From positions 1 through 64,000 of the forward strand of contig CAKUZB010000009.1 of the NCBI GenBank assembly GCA_934717745.1: a DNA stretch of 64,000 bases, written 5' to 3'. Made by a program: the position numbers and the translations under genes. The DNA is from an uncultured Candidatus Melainabacteria bacterium (lineage in GTDB: Bacteria > Cyanobacteriota > Vampirovibrionia > Gastranaerophilales > Gastranaerophilaceae). The notes below the pieces were generated by a model. It ran no database searches, was not told where the DNA came from, and worked only from the letters and a program-made list of their open reading frames with translations. This document shows positions 44,943 to 52,995 of the stretch, piece by piece (the first letter of the stretch is position 1; every line of letters starts with the position of its first letter).

Positions 44943-45959
44943 TTAATTTTCTTCAATGTACATTTTAGGGTCAGAGAGAATTTTTTCCATATTTAAAACA
45001 AATTTTACGTTGTTTTTTTCAATAATCTCTGCTTCAATATATAAATTTTCCGAATTTATGTCTTTTTTGTTTAAGGTTTCTTCGTTTACGTTTAAAATAT
45101 CGTTGATTTCGTCAATTAAAAATCCTAATTTGTATTCATTTGAATCAATAACAACAACTTTGGCTTTTGTTGAATATTCTGTTTTTGTAAAATTTAGAAA
45201 ATTTTTAAGATTTACTACTGTAACGAAATCTCCCTTTAGAGTCATAAGACCTTCAATATAGTCCGGCGAACATGGTATTGGGATAATGTTTTCGGCTTTT
45301 GCGATTTCTTTTATATATTTTAAATTTATGCAATATGTAGTGTTATTTAGTACGAAAGACAAAAATTTGTTATCTGAAAAAACGTTATTTGTAATAGCCA
45401 AATCTAATCTTTGAGAAAGACTTGTTGCTCTTTGTTTAAATATTTCCAGAGAGGTGCTGTCTGTTGGAAACAAGTCTGTAATATCAATATCTTTTTCAGG
45501 ATAGCCGTTTTTTATAATTCTTTCCAGTGCATAAGTATTGATTATTAAGATATTTTCGCCATTTACGTTATAAGAAGTTTCAATTATTTGATTTTCAGTA
45601 ATAAACGGTAAATGTTCGATGTTTACAGTTTCAAAATTAATAATATCAATAATTTCATCAACAATTATTCCAAAAAGAGTTTCATCTGTTTTTACGATAA
45701 TTAATTTATTAGAAGTTGAATATTTTTCGATTTTTATATCAAGGTAAAACCTTATGTCCAAAACATTTAATACTAAGTTGTTAACCTTCAAAACTCCGAC
45801 AAAATTTGCAGGTAATTTTTGAGGATAATCAAGTTTTGGAAGTTTCATAACTTCTAAAACGTTCCTTAAAGGTATGGCATAGGAATTTTTGCCAATTCTA
45901 AAATAGATATTTTGTTGAATATCGTAATTAAGGTTATTTATAGTTGTTAAATTGTTCAT
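44943..45959 (-). CDS. Double CheW-domain coupling protein
   Basis: A 338-residue cytoplasmic chemotaxis adaptor with two CheW domains. The first runs from about 15 to 150 (YFRIGKNSYAIPLRNVLEVM, GVLKVNNLVLNVLDIRFYL) and the second from about 195 to 330 (FVLNNTTYCINLKYIKEIAK, GLMTLKGDFVTVVNLKNFL). It links receptors to CheA; two-domain versions can nucleate larger arrays. The start lies 26 bp inside the end of the diguanylate cyclase gene, so both are coupled. It belongs with the MCP and CheA genes transcribed in the other direction. Confidence 0.9.
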   Translation of the reverse strand: MNNLTTINNLNYDIQQNIYFRIGKNSYAIPLRNVLEVMKLPKLDYPQKLPANFVGVLKVNNLVLNVLDIRFYLDIKIEKYSTSNKLIIVKTDETLFGIIVDEIIDIINFETVNIEHLPFITENQIIETSYNVNGENILIINTYALERIIKNGYPEKDIDITDLFPTDSTSLEIFKQRATSLSQRLDLAITNNVFSDNKFLSFVLNNTTYCINLKYIKEIAKAENIIPIPCSPDYIEGLMTLKGDFVTVVNLKNFLNFTKTEYSTKAKVVVIDSNEYKLGFLIDEINDILNVNEETLNKKDINSENLYIEAEIIEKNNVKFVLNMEKILSDPKMYIEEN

Positions 45960-47415
45960 TATAAGTTACTACCTTGTTTCTGCCCGTATTTTTAGCATGA
46001 TAAAGAGCCAAATCTGAGGCATTGACAATTTCTTTTTGATTGCCAAAAGAGTCGTTCATTGTAGAAACACCAATACTTACTGTTAAGTTAATTTTTGTTC
46101 CGTTATAAATAAATTCGTGTTTTTGAATTTTTTCACGCAGTCTTTCTGCCGGAATTGAGGCATTTTCAAGCGAAGTTTCAGGCATTATTATTGCCAATTC
46201 TTCACCACCGTAGCGATAAAGCATATCGGTTTTTCTGAACGAGTCTTTTAAAAGTTTTGCGACCTCTTTAAGTACATAATCGCCGTATTGGTGTCCATGA
46301 GTGTCGTTCACCTTTTTGAAAAAGTCAATATCAAGCATTGCCATACTTAAACTGTTTTTGTATCGTTTGGCACGTAAAAATTCACGTTCCAAGTTGTGTT
46401 CAAAATATCTACGGTTATAGAGTCCTGTAAGTCCATCAGTTATTGATAAAAATTCAACTTCTGAATATAAATTTTTCATTTTTAGAAGTGCTAAAACTTC
46501 TGTTTCAAGTTCGTCGTAAAATTTGAAAGATTTATAGTTTATTTCTTCTTTTGAGTAGAAACCTATTCCGCCAAGAAGTTTGCCGTTGTACGAGAAAGGT
46601 AATACGTGTTCAGTTTTGATTATGTTTGGTGAAATAATTTTTTTGTCTGAATTTTGGTCTTCTCTTGTAATTTCGTGTATAAAATCGTTTGTATTGAAAG
46701 TTTTTTCTGTAGGCATTTGAGAGAAAAATTCTCGTTTAAATTTTTCTATAACAAAAGGTGATACGGCTCTATCTTTCAAGTCAAAATATAAAATATTTTT
46801 TGCTGACTGGTCGGGTTTGTTGAAAAATATTCCTGCAAAATCATAATCAATAAATGTCGAAAATAGTTCAAACATTTTATTTACAAGTACTTTTTCTTGC
46901 GTGTAATATTCGCCAAGGTTTCTAAATTCGTTCAAAAATATTGATTGCATTAATAAAGAATTTAAAATGTCATTTATTTTTTCGCTCATTGAAATTTGCG
47001 ATGGAACATTGTTTTTGATATTTTTTTTATCTGCATCTGTTAGTTGTGATGACTCTAAAACTTCAAGTGTTTGACGTTTTATTTCTTCAAAGTCTGCGGT
47101 TTTAGATATAAATTTTTCAGCACCGGAATTTTTTGCCCAGAATTTATCTAATTTTTTATCTAAAACGGTTAACAAGATTATTGGAATTTTCTTTGTAATT
47201 TTGTTTGTTTTCAAAAGTCTGCAAAATTGATAGCCGTCAAGGTCGGGCATAATAATATCGGATAAAATTATGTCAGGAATGAAACTAAAAATTTTGTGGT
47301 ATCCCTCAAAGGCATTTTCTGCAACATCAACTTCAAACCCACTTTTTACAAAATGGGTTTTTATTACGTCTAATTGAGTTTTGCTGTCATCTACAAGTAG
47401 AATCTTATTTGCCAT
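45934..47415 (-). CDS. Response regulator with GGDEF diguanylate cyclase domain
   Basis: A 493-residue PleD-like protein. The receiver (1-120) has ILLVDDSKTQ, the phospho-acceptor in LSDIIMPDLDGYQF and the switch Lys in FISKT. A middle GAF-like region spans about 150-310. The GGDEF domain (about 320-485) has DGLTGLYNRRYFE, DIDFFKKVNDTHGH and RYGGEELA. The active-site loop is GGEEL, catalytically plausible, and RKTD five residues before it is a product-binding I-site. It should make c-di-GMP when phosphorylated, possibly by CheA. Confidence 0.91.
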   Translation of the reverse strand: MANKILLVDDSKTQLDVIKTHFVKSGFEVDVAENAFEGYHKIFSFIPDIILSDIIMPDLDGYQFCRLLKTNKITKKIPIILLTVLDKKLDKFWAKNSGAEKFISKTADFEEIKRQTLEVLESSQLTDADKKNIKNNVPSQISMSEKINDILNSLLMQSIFLNEFRNLGEYYTQEKVLVNKMFELFSTFIDYDFAGIFFNKPDQSAKNILYFDLKDRAVSPFVIEKFKREFFSQMPTEKTFNTNDFIHEITREDQNSDKKIISPNIIKTEHVLPFSYNGKLLGGIGFYSKEEINYKSFKFYDELETEVLALLKMKNLYSEVEFLSITDGLTGLYNRRYFEHNLEREFLRAKRYKNSLSMAMLDIDFFKKVNDTHGHQYGDYVLKEVAKLLKDSFRKTDMLYRYGGEELAIIMPETSLENASIPAERLREKIQKHEFIYNGTKINLTVSIGVSTMNDSFGNQKEIVNASDLALYHAKNTGRNKVVTYNEQFNNYK

Positions 47416-47478
47416 AACTTTTAATATCCAATATTTGTATTATAATTATACTATAAACTTTAGCAATAAGGAGAATAA

Positions 47479-48489
47479 ATGTTTACCAACCTAAATTTTA
47501 ACATTTTTGAAAAATTTGTTATAAAAAATTCAATTGACATTGTTATGTTGGTTGTAATTTTTATGATTTTTGCAGTATTAAAGATTTATAATACTAATGC
47601 AATTCTTACATTTACTATCCTTGCAGGGCTATTTGTATTATTTATATTAATTCATTTTGCATTAAATATTTGGTTTGGAAACTCTTTGAAATCTGAAATT
47701 TCTGCAAAATCAAAGAAAATTTCAATGGTTTCTGAAGAAATTAAAGAACTTTTAGAAAAACAAAAACAAGCCTTTAATGTTTATTATGAAACGACAAAAG
47801 ATTGTTCTGTAAAATTTGAAGAAATTAAAGAAACTTCTCAAAAAAATTCGCAAATCTCTCAACAGTTGTCAGAGCAGGTGTCTGCATCAATTGATTATGC
47901 TGATAAAGAATATGAAACAATTCGAGATAATGTTGAAAATTTGAACGTATTAAAGCAACGTGTTCAGATTATTGCAGATTTGATTTTAGAATTATCCGAA
48001 TATAATCAACAAGTTGTGTCAAATATTGGAATTGTTGAAAATATTGCAGAACAAACAAATATGCTTGCTTTAAACGCAACAGTTGAGGCTGCTCGTGCAG
48101 GAGAACATGGAAAAGGCTTTGCTGTTGTTGCAAGTGAAATCAGAAAACTTGCTGATGAATCAAAAATTGCGACAAATAAAATTTCTTCTCTTATTAATAA
48201 TGTTCAAAATATCACTCATTCAACAATTATGGCAACCGAAGAAAGTTCAAAAGAAATTGAAGTTATGTCAAAAAGTGTTGATTTAGCAAAAGCAAATATC
48301 AATGAGATTTCAAATACCGTAAAAGCAATCTCTAAAAATGTTTTAACTTTGACAGAAGATACTCAAAAAATCTTTTCAACAGAATTTAATGCAACAATTT
48401 TAGGATTAAATGAAGAAATTAATGAATTTTTAAAAACTTTAGACGGAGCATTCAAACAACTAAAAAGTGAAGAAAAACAAGACTTATAA
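47479..48489 (+). CDS. Methyl-accepting chemotaxis protein without periplasmic sensor domain
   Basis: A 336-residue receptor. Two membrane helices (about 18-36 and 42-65) are joined by only a few residues, so there is no periplasmic ligand domain. The cytoplasmic part is a coiled coil with the MCP hairpin tip ENIAEQTNMLALNATVEAARA near 195, followed by GKGFAVVASEIRKLADES. It would sense a membrane or cytoplasmic cue. CheA starts 8 bp downstream. It diverges from the GGDEF gene; the 63-bp gap holds TATAAT at 47441. Confidence 0.9.
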   Translation: MFTNLNFNIFEKFVIKNSIDIVMLVVIFMIFAVLKIYNTNAILTFTILAGLFVLFILIHFALNIWFGNSLKSEISAKSKKISMVSEEIKELLEKQKQAFNVYYETTKDCSVKFEEIKETSQKNSQISQQLSEQVSASIDYADKEYETIRDNVENLNVLKQRVQIIADLILELSEYNQQVVSNIGIVENIAEQTNMLALNATVEAARAGEHGKGFAVVASEIRKLADESKIATNKISSLINNVQNITHSTIMATEESSKEIEVMSKSVDLAKANINEISNTVKAISKNVLTLTEDTQKIFSTEFNATILGLNEEINEFLKTLDGAFKQLKSEEKQDL

Positions 48490-48497
48490 GGTTAATA

Positions 48498-51400
48498 ATG
48501 GATTTTCAAGACGATGAACTAAAAGAAATCTTAAATATTTTTAGAGCCGAGTCCGAAGAAATCATCGAACGATTGAATAACACTTTGCTTGAACTGGAAA
48601 AATCTCCCACAAACAAGGATTTGATAGTGCTTCTTTTTAGAGATGCTCACAGTTTAAAAGGTGCATCAAGAATGATTGGGTTTTCAAAAACTCAAAATAT
48701 TGCTCATAAAATTGAGGATATTTTGGGTTTAGCCAAAGAAAATCAATTGCAGATGAACTCTCAAATTGCAGATATAATCTATAAATCCGTCGATTTGATT
48801 TCAAAAATTATTTCTCAATCAATAGAAAGTGGAAAAGAAATTTATCTTGAAAAAGAGGTGAATACTCAAATTAATTTGCTTGAAGAAATTTCTGCAAATT
48901 CAACTCAAAAAGAAGAAAAAAATGAAGAAATTCCCACAAATAACGAATTTAATTTTGATTATTTTCTTAAAACCATTGATAGAATTAATTATTTGGTGAT
49001 AGACACATTATTAAATATTGTCAAATTAACTGAAAAGATTGAAAACGACTGCATTCATAAAATTTATGAAAGAACTTCAGAACTTATTGAGCATTTTAAA
49101 AAAATCAATTATTTTGATATAAAATCAGAACTTGAAACTATAAATTTAAAGTTGGAAGTTATTATCAAATGCAATACAGAACTTACATATAAAGAGGTTG
49201 AAGAACTTCAACAAAGGGCAGATACGGTCATTACAAAACTTTCAAACCTATGCCACAATAACGATTTGCCCGTAGTTGATTATTATGCTTATGCGTTTAG
49301 CGGTAAAAGTTATGAAAGAGGTGCTGAAAAGTTTAATCAAGAAACCGCAAATGTTCAGGTTGTAGAAGAAATTCCGACAGTGAATTTGAAAGAGGTTAAG
49401 AAAAATGATTTTAACGAAATAAAAAAACAAATGGAAACATTGTCAAATTCGACAGAATATGTTTCGGATTTGATTAATGAATTTAAATCGTTGAAAGAAT
49501 TATACGAAAATGTTGAAATTTCGCCTTTACTGAATAAGATTTTGGACATTTTGAATTTAATTCAAAAAGTGTCTACTCCGCTAGAGGACTCTCAATTAGA
49601 GGTCTTAATGAATTGTGCAAATTATTGTTTTAAATTTGCGAATAAGGAAAATCCAAGTGAAAATATTGAGTTGTTAATTCAACAATTAAATGTTGTAAAA
49701 CAATTGATTGAACTTTCAAATCCTGTAGATACAACATCTTTAGAAGTTGCAAAAAGTGAAGATAATGAAATTCAAAAAACTCATAGCGAAAAAATTAGTA
49801 CGAAGGCTTTGAAAGATTTTTCAAAAATATTGAATTCAGGCGAAATAAAAACACTTCATGTTGAGTCGACTAAACTCGATGCAATGGTTAATCAACTTGG
49901 CGAATTGATTTCAACAAAAATAAAAACAACGAAGCGATTTAGTAAAGTTTCAAGTGTAGCAAGAGATTTGGAAGAATGGCAAAAGGATTTTTCAAAAATT
50001 TTGCAACACATAAGACTTTATGATAAGAAAAACTTTAAATCAGATTTAAAAATGGATAGTTCAAATGTTTTTGTTAAACAGTTTATTGAATTAATGTTAG
50101 AACAAAATAAAAAATTGACATCTATTGTCGCTGATTTTAATCAACTTCAACGAGCAAATCTCGAAGATGATATGAAAATGCGTGTATTAATTGATGATTT
50201 TGGTGCAATGGTTAAAAATATAAGAATTTTACCACTTGCGACAGTTTTTCATCTTTTTGGCAGAATGGTTCGTGATATTGCAAAAGAAAGCGGAAAACAA
50301 GTTGAATTAAAAGTTACAGGCAGTGAAACGAGTGCTGATAAAAAAATTATTGAAGAAATTAAAAATCCCTTGATTCATATTATTAGAAATTCTATTGACC
50401 ATGGTATCGAAATCCCTGAACGTCGTGTGGCATTGGGTAAAGACCCTGTTGGTCATATTCAAATTAATGCAAAACTTGAAGATAATCATATTCAAATTGA
50501 GGTAATTGATGATGGACAAGGGTTTAATATCGAAAAAATTAAGGAAAAGGCTGTAAGTAAAGGTTTTTATACAGAAAAAGAAATAGAAACAATGTCCGAA
50601 CAAGAAATTTTTAATATAGTTTTTCTTGCCGGATTTTCAACGGGTGATGAGGTTACAAATATCTCAGGACGTGGAGTTGGAATGGATATTGTTAAATCTA
50701 AAATTGCACAACTTAATGGTACAGTGAATATTGTTTCTGAATTTAATAAAGGTACAAAAATTCAGATTAATCTTCCGGTTACAATGGCAACAATGTCTGC
50801 GTTTGTTATTCAAACAAGCAGTCAAACTTTTGCAATTCCGATGTCTGCAATAAATACGATTATTTGTAAGAAAAAAGAGGAACTTATTCAAAATCAGGAT
50901 AAATTAAGTTTACTTTATAATAATAAAAATGTTCCGTTATTTAATTTGTCTGATATTTTAGGACTTTCTCAAACAAGTGAAATATCTGTGTTAAAAACAA
51001 TTTTAATTTTAGAAATTGCAAATCAAAATGTTGGAATTATTGTAGATAAACTGTTAGGTGAGCAAGAAATTTTGCATAAGAATTTAGAACCTCCGTTGCA
51101 CAAAATAAAAAATATTTCAGGTGTAACAACTCTTGCATCGGGCGAAACTTGTTTGGTTTTGAACGCATTGGATTTGATGAAAAATGCAACTCATTCGCCT
51201 GTTATAAAAATGGTGAAAACTCCGTCAATTGTTGATAAAAATTCATTTTTGAAAAATAAAAAGATTTTAATTGTAGATGATTCTTTGACAATAAGAACTT
51301 TGGAAAAAAATATTTTAACGACTGTGAATTTTTACGTAGAAACGGCAAAAAATCCGATTGAAGCATTGAAATTAATGAAATATGTTCAGTTTGATTTGAT

Positions 51401-51632
51401 TATAACTGATATTGAAATGCCGGAAATAAATGGCATAGAGTTTTTGTCAAAATTAAAATCCAATGAAACTTATGCAAAAATTCCTGTTGTTGTGATGAGT
51501 TCGCTTTTAGATGAAAAAACTAAAAAAGAATGTGTTTCTTTAGGTGCAGAAAATTTCATAACAAAAGGAGATTTCAAACAAAATTCCTTTGTTGATGAAA
51601 TCTCTTCAATACTTTTAAAATCTTTGAATTAA
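48498..51632 (+). CDS. Hybrid CheA histidine kinase with C-terminal receiver
   Basis: A 1044-residue chemotaxis kinase. In order it has an N-terminal HPt domain with H51 in FRDAHSLKGASRMIG, a long linker with probable extra helical regions (to about 440), and a dimerisation domain (STKLDAMVNQLGELIS, about 455). The ATPase has the N-box IIRNSIDHGIEIPE, G1 DDGQGF and GRGVGMDIVKS. A CheW-like domain (about 760-885) and a receiver (about 920-1044) follow, with ILIVDDS and the phospho-acceptor in ITDIEMPEINGIEF. The architecture matches PilL/ChpA/FrzE-type hybrids. No CheY, CheB or CheR lie nearby. Its stop shares the TTAA at 51629-51632 with the convergent gene. Confidence 0.93.
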   Translation: MDFQDDELKEILNIFRAESEEIIERLNNTLLELEKSPTNKDLIVLLFRDAHSLKGASRMIGFSKTQNIAHKIEDILGLAKENQLQMNSQIADIIYKSVDLISKIISQSIESGKEIYLEKEVNTQINLLEEISANSTQKEEKNEEIPTNNEFNFDYFLKTIDRINYLVIDTLLNIVKLTEKIENDCIHKIYERTSELIEHFKKINYFDIKSELETINLKLEVIIKCNTELTYKEVEELQQRADTVITKLSNLCHNNDLPVVDYYAYAFSGKSYERGAEKFNQETANVQVVEEIPTVNLKEVKKNDFNEIKKQMETLSNSTEYVSDLINEFKSLKELYENVEISPLLNKILDILNLIQKVSTPLEDSQLEVLMNCANYCFKFANKENPSENIELLIQQLNVVKQLIELSNPVDTTSLEVAKSEDNEIQKTHSEKISTKALKDFSKILNSGEIKTLHVESTKLDAMVNQLGELISTKIKTTKRFSKVSSVARDLEEWQKDFSKILQHIRLYDKKNFKSDLKMDSSNVFVKQFIELMLEQNKKLTSIVADFNQLQRANLEDDMKMRVLIDDFGAMVKNIRILPLATVFHLFGRMVRDIAKESGKQVELKVTGSETSADKKIIEEIKNPLIHIIRNSIDHGIEIPERRVALGKDPVGHIQINAKLEDNHIQIEVIDDGQGFNIEKIKEKAVSKGFYTEKEIETMSEQEIFNIVFLAGFSTGDEVTNISGRGVGMDIVKSKIAQLNGTVNIVSEFNKGTKIQINLPVTMATMSAFVIQTSSQTFAIPMSAINTIICKKKEELIQNQDKLSLLYNNKNVPLFNLSDILGLSQTSEISVLKTILILEIANQNVGIIVDKLLGEQEILHKNLEPPLHKIKNISGVTTLASGETCLVLNALDLMKNATHSPVIKMVKTPSIVDKNSFLKNKKILIVDDSLTIRTLEKNILTTVNFYVETAKNPIEALKLMKYVQFDLIITDIEMPEINGIEFLSKLKSNETYAKIPVVVMSSLLDEKTKKECVSLGAENFITKGDFKQNSFVDEISSILLKSLN

Positions 51633-51928
51633 ATATTTGTTTCAGGTGGAACGTAATCTGGTTTTTCTTCAGATTTCAAAGGTCTAATCAAAATTACATA
51701 ACGCATATTTAGTTGTAAAAAGTCTAATTTTTCAGTTTCACCTTGTCTATCTTTATATGTGATTTCACAATCTTTTACTGCGATAAAGTTTTTATTTGCT
51801 TTATTTAACAAATCGCTTAAAAAACGATTTTTCTTAGAAAATCCTATGTTGAAAACTGTACCTCTAACTTCGTAGTCTTCAGTTACAATTAAAACGTCTT
51901 CTTTACTTGCTGAACCTAAACCGAACAT
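51629..51928 (-). CDS. Small conserved-looking protein of unknown function
   Basis: A 99-residue soluble protein, mostly beta-strand pattern (VLIVTEDYEVRGTVFNIG; LNMRYVILIRPL) with a short helix, resembling a small PilZ- or SH3-like barrel only in general shape. It ends in a Pro/Glu-rich tail. AAGGAG lies 6 bp before the ATG, supporting it as a real gene. It converges with CheA on a shared 4-base overlap. I cannot name the family. Confidence 0.7.
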   Translation of the reverse strand: MFGLGSASKEDVLIVTEDYEVRGTVFNIGFSKKNRFLSDLLNKANKNFIAVKDCEITYKDRQGETEKLDFLQLNMRYVILIRPLKSEEKPDYVPPETNI

Positions 51929-52025
51929 ATATTGCTCCTTTATCTTCTTAATCCATTTTGCTGTTAATATATTAATACTTTTTTAAATCATTTCAACCAT
52001 CTAAAAAGATGATTTTGCAATATGA

Positions 52026-52075
52026 TTAAAATTTAAAATTTAAAATGTAAAATGTAAATGTAAATGTAAATGTTT
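52026..52075. repeat. AT-rich short tandem repeat
   Basis: A run built from AAAATTT, AAAATGT and finally AAATGT units (about eight imperfect copies) in the gap upstream of the pilin gene. It is non-coding and may vary in copy number. Confidence 0.75.
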
Positions 52076-52147
52076 GTAAAAAGGCTGGTACTTTTGACAA
52101 AATCAGTGATAATCGTTAATCTGATAGAATAGGTTAGAATAGCCGTA

Positions 52148-52176
52148 TTGCGACAAGTTTTAAAATTTGTTATAAT
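52148..52176 (+). promoter_or_regulatory. Promoter of the pilin-like gene
   Basis: TTGCGA (52148-52153) and TATAAT (52171-52176) at 17 bp, followed by a short leader with GGAG 8 bp before the ATG at 52210. Confidence 0.6.
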
Positions 52177-52209
52177 GAAAAGCGTATAATAAATTTTGGA
52201 GTATTGATT

Positions 52210-52926
52210 ATGAAAAAGATGATAGCATTTACATTGGCGGAAACTCTTATTGTAATGGGTATTATCGGTATTGTTTCAGCCTTGACTTTACCAAACTTGA
52301 ATTCATCAACCGGTGAAAAAGAAAAAGTTGCTAAAGTTAAAAAGATTTATCAAAATCTTGAAGATGCAATCGGTCGTGCTCAAGCGGTTTATGGACCTGT
52401 TAGCGAATGGTTCATAAATGATTCAACAACAACTGCTCAAGCAACACGTTTTGGTGATAGAGTAACTGAATTTATGAAAGTGTCTAAAAACTGCGGTGTT
52501 ACAACAAATCAAAAATGTTTTTCTAATTCAAATGTAACTTATTTAAGTGGTTTAAGTACTATAACTCACCCAGATACTAATGGTTCTGCTTATAAATTTG
52601 TCCTAGCAGATGGAACATCAGTTGCTATTGCAATGTCTTCTGGTAGTTATTATGTTTACTTTAACATAGATGGTCCAAAAGGAAAAAATAAAATAGCATA
52701 TGATGTCTTTTCTGTAGAAGGTAATGTAAACGGTGATCCAATTAGTATACCAAGTAATATTTATATTGGTAGATTTTTAACAACAGGTCAAGGGGAAGAT
52801 GCAACGGCTTGGGTCGTTAATTATGACAATATGGATTACCTAAAAGCAGGCACTGACGGTAAATGTAAAAATAGTAATGTAACTCTTAATGCTATGGCAA
52901 ATCCGCCTGTAACAAGTTGTAAATAG
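52210..52926 (+). CDS. Type IV pilin-like/pseudopilin protein
   Basis: A 238-residue protein with a class III signal: short basic leader MKKMIA followed by FTLAETLIVMGIIGIVSALT, the N-methylation and membrane-helix motif with Glu at position 5 of the mature chain. The residue before the cut is Ala rather than the usual Gly. The remainder is a globular domain with four cysteines (including KNCGVTTNQKC and TSCK at the end), likely disulfide-linked. It would be processed by a prepilin peptidase and assembled by a type IV pilus or type II secretion machine, neither of which is encoded here. Start at 52210 is fixed by GGAG; the TTG at 52204 is too near it. Confidence 0.88.
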   Translation: MKKMIAFTLAETLIVMGIIGIVSALTLPNLNSSTGEKEKVAKVKKIYQNLEDAIGRAQAVYGPVSEWFINDSTTTAQATRFGDRVTEFMKVSKNCGVTTNQKCFSNSNVTYLSGLSTITHPDTNGSAYKFVLADGTSVAIAMSSGSYYVYFNIDGPKGKNKIAYDVFSVEGNVNGDPISIPSNIYIGRFLTTGQGEDATAWVVNYDNMDYLKAGTDGKCKNSNVTLNAMANPPVTSCK

Positions 52927-52944
52927 TAAAAAATACAAAGAATA

Positions 52945-52983
52945 AAAAATCGGGCGGTTGATAAAATCAACCGCCCGATTTTT
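52945..52983. terminator. Bidirectional terminator between pilin and ileS
   Basis: Perfect 18-bp stem AAAAATCGGGCGGTTGAT/ATCAACCGCCCGATTTTT with an AAA loop, flanked by A and T tracts for both strands. Confidence 0.9.
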
Positions 52984-52995
52984 GTTTAATTTTAA

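Noticed and set aside
52026..52075. CRISPR array
   Set aside because: Units are 6-7 bp without spacers; it is a simple tandem repeat.
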